Source: Heterodera schachtii (taxonomy: Eukaryota > Nematoda > Chromadorea > Rhabditida > Heteroderidae). From it: 64,000 bases of DNA. The stretch spans positions 1,350,347 through 1,414,346 of the forward strand of contig SIJG01000028.1 of assembly GCA_023374025.1 (NCBI GenBank), written 5' to 3'. Both the position numbers and the translations under genes were made by a program. The notes below the pieces were generated by a model that saw nothing but the letters and a program-made list of their open reading frames with translations, was not told the DNA's origin and did no database searches. Below, one piece after another: positions 1-12,200 of this stretch (position 1 is its first letter; each line of letters starts with the position of its first letter).

Positions 1-334
1 CGTCCACAAATAATTTATAATTGATCAGAGGCTCACCAAATTTTGCAGAGATACGTATCGGAACACTACAAAAACTTACAAATTTTTCTAGATTTTTTAT
101 ACCCAGTAAAAAATTTTTGCAGACACCCACCACTTTTGCACTTAAAAATAATTTCTAAAAATTTGATCGTCCATAAATAATTTGTAATTGATCAGGGGCT
201 CACCAAATTTTGCAGAGAAACTGCTGAGAACCTTACAAATGTTTACAAATTTTATTAGAATTTTTTGCCTGGAGGAACACAGTTCTTCACACTTACCACA
301 CCAGAATTATTTTCAAAAAATCGATTTTACATGT

Positions 335-634
335 GTCCATTTGGGGTACTCAAACATTTATGGGGAGCAAAAATCCAACGCAGAATTAAAGTACATGGTA
401 TAGGGAAGCTATTCCCGAAGGATTCGAACTCCCCATAAATCTGGGCGCATCGGTTCAGGGGGACTGCCCCGAAAGCCAAAAAATCGATTTTTTCAAGTGT
501 CTATTTGGGGTACTCAAACATTTATGGGGAGCAAAAATCCAACGCAGAATTAAAGTACATGGTATAGGGAAGCTATTCCCGAAGGATTCGAACTCCCCAT
601 AAATCTGGGCGGGACTGCCCCGAAGGCCAAAAAA
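335..634. repeat. Tandem pair of B-box-bearing cassettes (also 3,003-3,310; single at 6,370, 8,662, 10,965, 13,356)
   Basis: A ~145 bp cassette runs from ggggtactcaaacattt through aattaaagtacatggtat and gaaggattcgaactcc to gactgccccgaag. It is duplicated head to tail here and near 3,003-3,310, and single in the later units. On the minus strand it contains GTTCGAATCC, which fits the tRNA/Pol III B-box (GWTCRANNC). I cannot draw a convincing acceptor stem or A-box, so this is not called as a tRNA. A tRNA-derived short interspersed element captured in the satellite is possible. Confidence 0.7.
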
Positions 635-1326
635 AAATTATTTTGAAGAAAAAAATTAAAGGAACTGACTAGATAATATTTAAAATAGGTTATTTCTCTT
701 CCTTTCAGTGTCCCTGCAAAGTTTGGTTCGCTACTGATCAGTTTCTGAAAAAAAGTTAAGCCTAAACTTTTTGGCATATTTAAAAAGCAATTAAAAATTT
801 TTAAAAATTTTATTCACCTCTCTTTTTGATAGTAAAAGCATAAGAGAGCCTTATTTAACTTGAAAATAAAATTTCGTGCGTTTCAGAGCATTTTCTGAAA
901 AAATATTTATGAATTAATTTTGCAAAAAATAAATAATTAATGAAAAACTCAGATTTTCGAAAAAATTTTTAAAAGCAATAAGCGTTTGCCTTTTTTCAGG
1001 ATAAGTTAGTCCTTTACAGAGAAGTATGCCTGTAAAATTTGGTGCGATTATTTTGAATATAGAAGGCGCTAGATTCGATGAAACTTTTTAAAAGTTAAGC
1101 CTAAACTTTTTCGTGTAATTAAAAAGGAATTAAAAATTTCTAAAAATTTTATTCACCTCTCTTTTTGATAGAAAAAGTATCAGAGTGCCTTATATAACAT
1201 GTATATAAAATTCGGTGCGTTTCTGATCACTTTCTGGAAAAATATTTATGAATTAATTTTGCAAAAAATAAAAATAAATAGTGAACCCTCCTGCTTAATA
1301 ATTTTCCTGCGCCGAAGTATTCACTC

Positions 1327-1341
1327 GGCCGCTTCGCGGCC
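1327..1341. repeat. GC hairpin in the non-satellite island
   Basis: GGCCGC and GCGGCC form a perfect 6 bp stem around a 3-base loop, followed by a C10 run. It lies in the GC-rich island of about 1,290-1,660 that interrupts an AT-rich satellite monomer and has no other copy in the array. Confidence 0.5.
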
Positions 1342-1457
1342 TCGTGGGGGGCATTCGCCGCCCCCCCCCCGCTCTTCAGAGTACGACAAAATATATCAAC
1401 AAAAATTTTTTTGAAAATTTGACTAGACGAATCGAACGCTAACTTTCAACCTAATAC

Positions 1458-1505
1458 AAAAAAATCCCCGAAGGAGAGATTTTAATTAAATCCATTCCTT
1501 CGGGG
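1458..1505 (-). terminator. Perfect 10 bp hairpin followed by a T7 run, downstream of the 5S-like sequence
   Basis: The arms ccccgaagga (1,466-1,475) and tccttcgggg (1,496-1,505) are perfect inverted repeats around a 20 bp AT-rich loop. On the minus strand the hairpin is followed by one A and seven Ts (1,464 down to 1,458). A T-run is a normal RNA polymerase III stop, and a 3' hairpin would stabilise such a transcript. Together with the 5S-like segment this would outline a small RNA of about 180 nt. The function is inferred, not shown. Confidence 0.45.
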
Positions 1506-1532
1506 GTCCGTGCCGGGTGCCGCGGGGTAAGC

Positions 1533-1640
1533 AGTGCTGGTTTGGTTTCATCACGGTACCCATCCTTTCGGCTAGTCAGTCAGCGTTGCTTAACTTGCCA
1601 GATCGGACGGGCGCGCATGATTCCACTTTGCCAAGCACAC
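1533..1640 (-). ncRNA. 5S rRNA-like sequence (5S pseudogene or 5S-derived SINE head)
   Basis: Read on the minus strand, the segment contains CGTCCGATCTGGCAAG followed by TTAAGCAACG and then GGATGGGTACCG. The first two blocks match the conserved 5' half of animal 5S rRNA, including the internal A-box region; the last resembles the 5S C-box (GGATGGGTGACCG). The ends can pair weakly (GTGCTTGG with CCAGCAC), giving about 108 nt, close to the usual ~119 nt. The segment between A-box and C-box and the 3' side are diverged from ordinary 5S, so I do not call a functional 5S gene. It lies in a GC-rich island inside the satellite and is followed downstream by a hairpin and T-run. Confidence 0.6.
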
Positions 1641-4600
1641 CACCGAAAGTAGAATGAAATACCCCAAATATAAGAAAAAAATTTATAAAATTTATTCTTC
1701 TTACTTTTTGATATAAAAGCATCAGAGAGCTTTATTTAGCATGTAAATAAAATTTGGTGCGTTTCAGATCACTCTCTGAAAAAATATTTAAGAATTAATT
1801 TTGCAAAAAATAAATAATTAATGAAAAACTCAGATTTACGAAAGACTCAGATTTTCGAAAAAATTTTTTAAAAGCCAGCTAACTCAGCGCTCATTTCAAT
1901 GTAGGTTAGTCCTTTACCGGGGAGTATCCCTGCAAAGTTTGGTACGCTTCTGATCAATTAGCAAAAAATTATGAGTGATCGAATTTTCACTAAAAAAGTT
2001 AAGCCTAAATTTTTTTGCATATTTAAAAAGCAATTAAAAAATTTTTAAAATTTTATTCACCTCCCTTTTTGATAGTAAAAGCATAAGAGAGCCTTATTTA
2101 ACTTGAAAATAAAATTTCGTGCGTTTCAGAGCATTTTCTGAAAAAATATTTATGAATTAATTTTGCAAAAAATAAATAATTAATTAAAAACTCAGATTTT
2201 CGAAAAAATTTTTAAAAGCAATAAGCGTTTGCCTTTTTTCAGGATAAGTTAGTCCTTTACAGAGAAGTATGCCTGTAAAATTTGGTTCGATTATTTTGAA
2301 TATAGAAGGCGCTAGATTCGATGAAAGTTTTTAAAATTTAAGCCTAAACTTTTTGGCCTGTTTAAAAAGGAATTAAAAATTAAAAAATTTTTATTCATCT
2401 CCCTTCTTAATAGAAAAAGCATCAGAAAGTTTTATTTAGCATGTAAATAAAATTTGGTGCTTTTCAAAGCAGTCTCTGGAAAAATATTTATGAATTAATT
2501 TTTTGATCGTCCACAAATATTTTATAATTGATCAGAGGCTCACCAAATTTTGCATAGATACGTATCGGAACATTACAAAAGCTTACAAATTTTCCTAGAT
2601 TTTTTAAACCCAGTGAAAAATTTTTGCAGACACCCAACACTTTTGCACTCAAAAAAATTTCAAAAAATTTGATCGTCCACTAATAATTTGTAATTGATCA
2701 GAGGCTCACCAAATTTTGCAGAGATACGTATCGGAACACTATGCTTACAAATTTTCCTAGATTTTTTAACCCGGTGAAAATTTTTTGCAGACACCCACCA
2801 CTTTTGTACTTAAAAAATTTTTTAAAAATTTGATCGTCCATAAATAATTTGTAATTGATCAGGGGCTCACCAAATTTTGCAGAGAAACTGCTGAGAACTC
2901 TACAAATGTTTACAAATTTTATTAGAATTTTTGCCTGGAGGAACACAGTTCTTCACACTTACCACACCAGAATTATTTTCAAAAAATCGATTTTACATGT
3001 GTCCATTTGGGGTACTCAAACATTTATGGGGAGCAAAAATCCAACGCAGAATTAAAGTACATGGTATAGGGAAGCTATTCCCGAAGGATTCGAACTCCCC
3101 ATAAATCTGGGCGCATCGGTTCAGGGGGACTGCCCCGAAAGCCAAAAAATCGGTTTTTTCAAGTGTCTATTTGGGGTACTCAAACATTTATGGGGTGCAA
3201 AAATCCAACGCAGAATTAAAGTACATGGTATAGGGAAGCTATTCCCGAAGGATTCGAACTCCGCATAAATCTGGGCGCATTGGTTCAAGGGGACTTCCCC
3301 GAAGGCCAAAAAAAAATTATTTTGAAGAAAAAAATTAAAGGAACTGACTAGATAATATTTAAAATAGGTTATTTCTCTTCCTTTCAGTGTCCCTGCAAAG
3401 TTTGGTTCGCTTCTGATCAGTTTCTGAAAAAAGGTTAAGCCTAAACTTTTTGGCCTGTTTAAAAAGGAAGTAAAAATTTTTAAAATATTTATTCATCTCC
3501 CTTTTTGGTAGTAAAAGCACCATAGAGCCTTGTTTATCTTGTAAATAAAATTTAGTGCCTTTCAGAGCAGTCTCTAAAAAATATTTATGAATTAATTTTG
3601 CAAAAAATTGGAAAAGTACGCAAAAATTGGAATATCCAAAAAATTTTAAGAAACATTATGGGATAGTTAATTAATTATATAAATATGCATTGTTCTTGGC
3701 TGTTACCCTGCATAATCTGGGATTTTTCTGGTCACTTCTCGTAAAACTATGATTGATTGAAATTTCACTAAAAAGCTAAGCCTAAACTTTTTCGCATATA
3801 TAAAAGCAATTAAAAAATTTTTTAAATTATTATTCATCTCCCTTTTTGATAGAAAAAGCATCAGAGGGCCTTAATTAACATGTAAATAAAATTTGGTGCG
3901 TTTCAGATCACTCTCTGAAAAAATATTTATGAATAAATTTTGCAAAAAATAAATAAAATAGTGAAAGTTTAAAAATTTATAAAAAATTTAAGTTCATAGT
4001 TTCTAATTTTATTTTAACATAGAGGTGTGCTTGCTTGACCTTTTTAGGCCCCTGCAAAATCTGGGATTTTTCTGGTCACTTCTCGTAAAACTATGATTGA
4101 TTGAACTTTTACTAAAAAGTTAAGCCTAAGCTTTTTGGCATATTTAAAAAGCAATAAAAATTTTTAAAATTTTATTCATCTCACTTTATGAAAGAAAAAG
4201 CATCAAAGAGCCTTATTTAACATGTAAATTAAATTTGGTGCGTTTTAGAATTGTTTCTGAAAAAATAATTATGAATAAATTTTGCAAAAAATAAATAATG
4301 AACCCTTCGAAATCGGTTGTGCAAAAATCGCTAAGGGTGGGCAAAAATAGCTAGCTTAATCTATTAAAACCTAGAACTTTTTGGCATCTTTAAAAAGCAA
4401 TTAATATTTTTAAAAATTTTATTCATCTCCTTTTTTGATCGAAAAAGCATCAGAGTGCCTTATATAACATGTATATAAAATTCGGTGCGTTTCTGATCAC
4501 TTTCTGGAAAAATATTTATGAATTAATTTTGCAAAAAATAAAAATAAATTCGTGCATCTTTAAAAATTCATAAAAAATTTAGAACCCAGAGTTGAGTGAG

Positions 4601-4873
4601 TTAGCATCATAGTTGTGTGTTTCCTTGTCTTAAGGATGTCATTAAAAATATCCTGCGCTTCTGATCACTACTCGAAAAATGAGTGATTGAATTTTCACGA
4701 AAAAGTTAAGCCTAAACTTTTTGGCATATTTAAAAAGCAATTAAAAATTTTTAAAAATTTTATTCACCTCCCTTTTTGATAGAAAAAGTATCAGAGGGCC
4801 TTATATAACATGTAAATAAAATTTGGTGCTTTTCAGAGCAGTCTCTGGAAAAATATTTATGAATTAATTTTTT

Positions 4874-6202
4874 GATCGTACACAAATAATTTATAATGGA
4901 TCAGAGGCTCACCAAATTTTGCATAGATACGTATCGGAACAATACAAAAGCTTACAAATTTTCCTAGATTTTTTTAACCCAGTGAAAAATTTTTGCAGAC
5001 ACCCACCACTTTTGCACTTAAAAAAATTTCAAAAAATTTGATCGTCCACTAATAATTTGTAATTGATCAGAGGCTCACCAAATTTTGCATAGATACGTAT
5101 CGGAACATTACAAAAGCTTACAAATTTTCCTAGATTTTTTTTTAACACAGTGAAAAATATTTGCAGACACCCACCACTTTTGCACTTAAAAAAATTTCAA
5201 AAAATTTGATCGTCCACTAATAATTTGTAATTGATCAGAGGCTCACCAAATTTTGCAGAGATACGTATCGGAAAACTAGAAATGCTTACAAATTTTCCTA
5301 GATTTTTTTAGCACAGTGAAAAATATTTGCAGACACCCACCACTTTTGCACTTAAAAAAATTTCAAAAAATTTGATCGTCCACTAATAATTTGTAATTGA
5401 TCAGAGGCTCACCAAATTTTGCATAGATACGTATCGGAACATTACAAAAGCTTACAAATTTTCCTAGATTTTTTTTTAACACAGTGAAAAATATTTGCAG
5501 ACACCCACCACTTTTGCACTTAAAAAATTTCAAAAAATTTGATCGTCCACTAATAATTTGTAATTGATCAGAGGCTCACCAAATTTTGCAGAGATACGTA
5601 TCGGAAAACTAGAAATGCTTACAAATTTTCCTAGATTTTTTTAACACAGTGAAAAATATTTGCAGACACCCACCACTTTTGCACTTAAAAAATTTCAAAA
5701 AATTTGATCGTCCACTAATAATTTGTAATTGATCAGAGGCTCACCAAATTTTGCATAGATACGTATCGGAACATTACAAAAGCTTACAAATTTTCCTAGA
5801 TTTTTTTTAGCACAGTGAAAATATTTGCAGACACCCACCACTTTTGCACTTAAAAAAATTTCAAAAAATTTGATCGTCCACTAATAATTTATAATGGATC
5901 AGAGGCTCACCAAATTTTGCATAGATACGTATCGGAACATTACAAAAGCTTACAAATTTTCCTAGATTTTTTTAACACAGTGAAAAATATTTGCAGACAC
6001 CCACCACTTTTGCACTTAAAAAAATTTCAAAAATTTGATCGTCCACTAATAATTTGTAATTGATCAGAGGCTCACCAAATTTTGCAGAGATACGTATCGG
6101 AACACTAGAAATGCTTACAAATTTTCCTAGTTTTTTTAAACCCGGTGAAAATTTTTTGCAGACACCCACCACTTTTGCACTTAAAAAAATTTTGTAAAAT
6201 TT
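4874..6202. repeat. Local tandem run of eight ~166 bp monomers
   Basis: The start gatcgt recurs at 4,874, 5,040, 5,208, 5,374, 5,541, 5,706, 5,872, 6,037 and 6,203, giving periods of 165-168 bp. Each monomer carries tgatcagaggctcacc, the 10 bp palindrome GATACGTATC and tgcagacacccaccac. Elsewhere in the array only two or three such monomers occur per higher-order unit, so this is a recent local amplification. Alternating copies share private variants (for example aaaactagaaatg in every second copy), which suggests a dimer was the amplified unit. Confidence 0.9.
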
Positions 6203-9200
6203 GATCGTCCATAAATAAATTGTAATTGATCAGGGGCTCACCAAATTTTGCAGAGTAACTGCTGAGAACCCTACAAATGTTTACAAATTTTATTAGAATT
6301 TTTGCCTGGAGGAACACAGTTCTTCACATTTACCACACCAGAATTATTTACAAAAAATCGATTTTACATGTGTCCATTTGGGGTACTCAAACATTTATGG
6401 GGAGCAAAAATCCAACGCAGAATTAAAGTACATGGTATAGGGAAGCTATTCCCGAAGGATTCGAACTCCCCATAAATCTGGGCGCATTGGTGCAAGGGGA
6501 CTGCCCCGAAGGCCAAAAAAAATTATTTTGAAGAAAAAAATTAAAGGAACTGACTAGATAATATTTAAAATAAGTTATTTCTCTTCCTTTCAGTGTCCCT
6601 GCAAAGTTTGGTTCGCTTCTGATCAGTTTCTGAAAAAAAGTTAAGCCTAAACTTTTTGGCTTGTTTAAAAAGGAATTAAAAATTTTTAAAATATTTATTC
6701 ATCTCCCTTTTTGGTAGTAAAAGCATCATAGAGCCTTATTTATCTTGTAAATAAAATTTAATGCCTTTCAGAGCAGTCTCTAAAAAATATTTATGAATTA
6801 ATTTTGCAAAAAATTGGAAAAGTACGCAAAAATTGGAATATCCAAAAAATTTTAAGAAACATTATGGGATAGTTAATTAATTATATAAATATGCATTGTT
6901 CTTGGCTGTTACCCTGCAAAATCTGGGATTTTTCTGATCACTACACAAAAAATTATGAGTGATTGAACTTTCACGAAAAAGTTAAGCCTAAACTTTTTGG
7001 CATATTTAAAAAGCAATTTAAAATTTTTAAAAATTTTATTCACATCCCTTTTTGATAGAAAAAGTATCAGAGGGCATTATATAACATGTAAATTAAATTT
7101 GGTGCGTTTTAGAGTTGTTTCTGAAAAAATAATATGAATAAATTTTGCAAAAAATAATAATGAACCCTTCGAAATCGGTTGGGCAAAAATCGCTAAGGGT
7201 GGGCAAAAATAGCTAGCTTAATCTATTAAAACCTAGAAAAGGAGCTCTTTCTAATGGTGTCATCGGTTCTGGATTTGGTTCAGAATGCGCAGAGCTATAC
7301 TCAAAAGTTTAAGCCTACTACTCATAGTGCCCAAGCCTACTAAGCAGTTTCGCAATCGGTTGTGCAAAAATCTCTAAGGGTGGGCAAAAATAGCTAGCTT
7401 AATCTATTAGAAGCTAGAAGCATCAGAGTGCCTTATATAACATGTATATAAAATTCGGTGCGTTTCTGATCACTTTCTGGAAAAATATTTATGAATTAGT
7501 TTTGCAAAAAAAAATAATGGAACCAGAATTTCAAAAAAAAATTTTTTCATGAAATGAGTATATAATTTTAAAATAGGTTAATTCTCGTCCTTTCAGTATC
7601 CTTGCAAGTTTGGAGTGCTTCTGATCTCTATTCGAAAAATTATGAGTGATTGAATTTACACTAAAAAGTTAAGCCTAAACTTTTTGGCATCTTTAAAAAG
7701 CAATTAATTTTTTAAAAATTTATTCATCTCCTTTTTGATCGTAAAAGCATCAGAGTGCCTTATATAACATGTATATAAAATTCGGTGCGTTTCTGATCAC
7801 TTCTGGAAAAATATTTATGAATTAATTTTGCAAAAAAATAAAAATAAATTCGTGCACCTTTAAAAATTCATAAAAAATTAGAACCAGAGTTGAGTGAGGT
7901 TAGCACATAGTTGTGTGTTTCCTTGTCTTAGGATGTCCTTAAAAAAATCGTGCGCTTTTGATCACTACTCAAAAATGAGTGATTGAATTTTCACCAAAAA
8001 GTTAAGCTAAACTTTTGGCCTGTTTAAAAAGCAATTAAAAATTTTTAAAAATTTTATTCATCTCCTTTTTGATAGAAAAAGCATCAGAGGGCCTTATATA
8101 ACATGTAAATAAAATTTGGTGCTTTTCAGAGCAGTCTCTGGAAAAATATTTATGAATTAATTTTTGATCGTCCACAAATAATTTATAATGGATCAGAGGC
8201 TCACCAAATTTTGCATAGATACGTATCGGAACATTACAAAAGCTTACAAATTTTCCTAGATTTTTTAACCCAGTGAAAAATTTTTGCAGACACCCACCAC
8301 TTTTGCACTTAAAAAAATTTCAAAAAATTTGATCGTCCACTAATAATTTATAATTGATCAGAGGCTCACCAAATTTTGCAGAGATACGTATCGGAACACT
8401 ACAAATGCTTACAAATTTTCCTAGTTTTTTTAAACCCGGTGAAAATTTTTTGCAGACACCCACCACTTTTGCACTTAAAAAAATTTCTAAAATTTGATCG
8501 TCCATAAATAATTTGTAATTGATCAGGGGCTCACCAAATTTTGCAGAGAAACTGCTGAGAACCCTACAAATGTTTACAAATTTTATTAGAATTTTTGCCT
8601 GGAGGAACACAGTTCTTCACATTTACCACACCAGAATTATTTACAAAAAATCGATTTTACATGTGTCCATTTGGGGTACTCAAACATTTATGGGGAGCAA
8701 AAGTCCAACGCAGAATTAAAGTACATGGTATATGGAAGCTATTCCCGAAGGATTCGAACTCCCCATAAATCTGGGCGCATCGGTTCAGGGGGACTGCCCC
8801 GAAAGCCAAAAAAAAATTATTTTGAAGAAAAAAAATTAAAGGAACTGACTAGATAATATTTAAAATAGGTTATTTCTCTTCCTTTCAGTGTCCCTGCAAA
8901 GTTTGGTTCGCTACTGATCAGTTTCTGAAAAAAAGTTAAGCCTAAACTTTTTGGCATATTTAAAAAGCAATTAAAAATTTTTAAAAATTTTATTCATCTC
9001 CCTTTTTGATAGTAAAAGCATAAGAGAGCCTTATTTAACTTGAAAATAAAATTTCGTGCGTTTCAGAGCATTTTCTGAAAAAATATTTATGAATTAATTT
9101 TGCAAAAAATAAATAATTAATGAAAAACTCAGATTTTCGAAAAAATTTTAAGAAACATTATGGGATAGTTAATTAATTATATAAATAAGTATTGTTCTTG

Positions 9201-12200
9201 GCTGTTACCCTGCAAAATCTGAGATTTTTCTGAACACTACTCAAAAATTATGAGTGATTGAATTTCACTAAAAAGTTAAGCCTAAACTTTTTCTCATATT
9301 TAAAATGCAATTAAAAATTTTAAAATTTTTATTCATATCCCTTTTTGATAGAAAAGCATCAGAGGGCATATATAACATGTAATTAAATTTGGTGCGTTTT
9401 AGAGTTGTTTCTGAAAAAATAATTATGAATAAATTTTGCAAAAAATAAATAATGAACCCTTCGAAATCGGTTGGGCAAAAATCGCTAAGGGTGGGCAAAA
9501 ATAGCTAGCTTAATCTATTAAAACCTAGAAAAGGAGCTCTTTCTAATGGTGTCATCGGTTCTGGATTTGGTTCAGAATGCGCAGAGCTATACTCAAAAGT
9601 TTAAGCCTACTACTCAATAGTGCCCAAGCCTATTAAGCAGTTTCGCAATCGGTTGTGCAAAAATCTCTAAGGGTGGGCAAAAATAGCTAGCTTAATCTAT
9701 TAAAGCTAGAAGCATCAGAGTGCCTTATATAACATGTATATAAATTCGGTGCGTTTCTGATCACTTTCTGGAAAAATATTTATGAATTAGTTTTGAAAAA
9801 AAATAATGGAACCAGAATTCAAAAAAAAATTTTTTCATGAAATGAGTATTAATTTTAAAATAGGTTAATTCTCGTCCTTTCAGTATCCTTGCAAAGTTTG
9901 GAGTGGCTTCTGGATCTACTATCGAAAATTATGAGGGATTGAATTTACACTAAAAAGTTAAGCCTAAACTTTTGGCATCTTTAAAAAGCAATTAAATATT
10001 TTTAAAAATTTATGTCATCTCCTTTTTGATAGAAAAAGTATCAGAAGGGCCTTATATAACATGTATATAAAATTCGGTGCGTTTCTGATCACTTTCTGGA
10101 AAAATATTTATGAATTAATTTGCAAAAAATAAAAATAAATTCGTGCACCTTTAAAAATTCATAAAAATTTAGAACCCAGAGTTGAGTGAGTTAGCATCAT
10201 AGTTGTGTGTTTCCTTGTCTTAAGGATGTCCTTAAAAATATCCTGCGCTTCTGATCACTACTCGAAAAATGAGTGATTGAATTTTCACGAAAAAGTTAAG
10301 CCTAAACTTTTTGGCATAATTAAAAAGCAATTAAAAATTTTTAAAAATTTTATTCACCTCCCTTTTTGATAGAAAAAGTATCAGAGGGCCTTATATAACA
10401 TGTAAATAAAATTTGGTGCTTTTCAGAGCAGTCTCTGGAAAAATATTTATGAATTAATTTTTTGATCGTCCACAAATAATTTATAATTGATCAGAGGCTC
10501 ACCAAATTTTGCATAGATACGTATCGGAACATTACAAAAGCTTACAAATTTTCCTAGATTTTTTAAACCCAGTGAAAAATTTTTGCAGACACCCACCACT
10601 TTTGCACTTAAAAAAATTTCAAAAAATTTGATCGTCCACTAATAATTTGTAATTGATCAGAGGCTCACCAAATTTTGCAGAGATACGTATCGGAACACTA
10701 CAAATGCTTACAAATTTTCCTAGATTTTTTAACCCGGTGAAAATTTTTTGCAGACACCCACCACTTTTGCACTTAAAAAAATTTTTAAAAATTTGATCGT
10801 CCATAAATAATTTGTAATTGATCAGGGGCTCACCAAATTTTGCAGAGAAACTGCTGAGAACCCTACAAATGTTTACAAATTTTATTAGAATTTTTGCCTG
10901 GAGGAACACAGTTCTTCACACTTACCACACCAGAATTATTTTCAAAAAATCGATTTTACATGTGTCCATTTGGGGTACTCAAACATTTATGGGGAGCAAA
11001 AATCCAACGCAGAATTAAAGTACATGGTATAGGGAAGCTATTCCCGAAGGATTCGAACTCCCCATAAATCTGGGCGCATCGGTTCAAGGGGACTGCCCCG
11101 AAGGCCAAAAAAAAATTATTTTGAAGAAAAAAAATTAAAGGAACTGACTAGATAATATTTAAAATAGGTTATTTCTCTTCCTTTCAGTGTCCCTGCAAAG
11201 TTTGGTTCGCTTCTGATCAGTTTCTGAAAAAAAGTTAAGCCTAAACTTTTTGGCCTGTTTAAAAAGGAATTAAAAATTTTTAAAATATTTATTCATCTCC
11301 CTTTTTGGTAGTAAAAGCACTCATAGAGCCTTATTTATCTTGTAAATAAAATTTGGTGCGTTTCAGAGCAGTCTCTGAAAAAATATTATGAATTAATTTT
11401 GCAAAAATTGGAAAAGTACGCAAAAATTGGAATATCCAAAAAATTTTAAGAAACATTATGGGATAGTTAATTAATTATATAAATATGCATTGTTCTTGGC
11501 TGTTACCCTGCGAAATCTGGGATTTTTCTGATCAATACTCGAAAAATATGAGTGATTGAATTTCACTAAAAAGTTAAGCCTAAACTTTTCGCATATTTAA
11601 AAAGCAATTAAAAATTTTAAAAAATTTTATTCACCTCCCTTTTGATAGAAAAAGCATCAGAGGGCATTATATACATGTAAATTAAATTTGGTGCGTTTTA
11701 GAGTGTGTTTCTGAAAAAAAGATTTATGAATTAATTATGCAAAAAATAAATAATGACCCTTCGAAATCGTTGGACAAATCGCTAAGGGTGGGCAAAATAG
11801 CTAGCTTAATCTATTAACAACCTAGAAAAGGAGCTCTTCTAAGGTGTCATCGGTTCTGGATTTGTTCAGAATGCGCAGAGCGAAAATCTAAAAAAATTTT
11901 AACAAGGCCTAGTAAACGGGGAAAAAAGTATAAATTAGGTATTGTTCTCAGCTGTTACCCTGCAAAATCTGGGAATTTTTCTGATCACTACTCGAAAAAT
12001 TATGAGTGATTGAATTTCACTAAAAAGTTAAGCCTAAACTTTTTCGCATATTTAAAAAGCAATTAAAAAATTTTTAAAAATTTTATTCATATCCCTTTTT
12101 GATAGAAAAAGTATCAGAGCGCCTTATATAACATGTATATAAAATTTAGGGCGTTTCTGATCACTTTCTGGAAAAATATTTATGAATTAATTTTGCAAAA

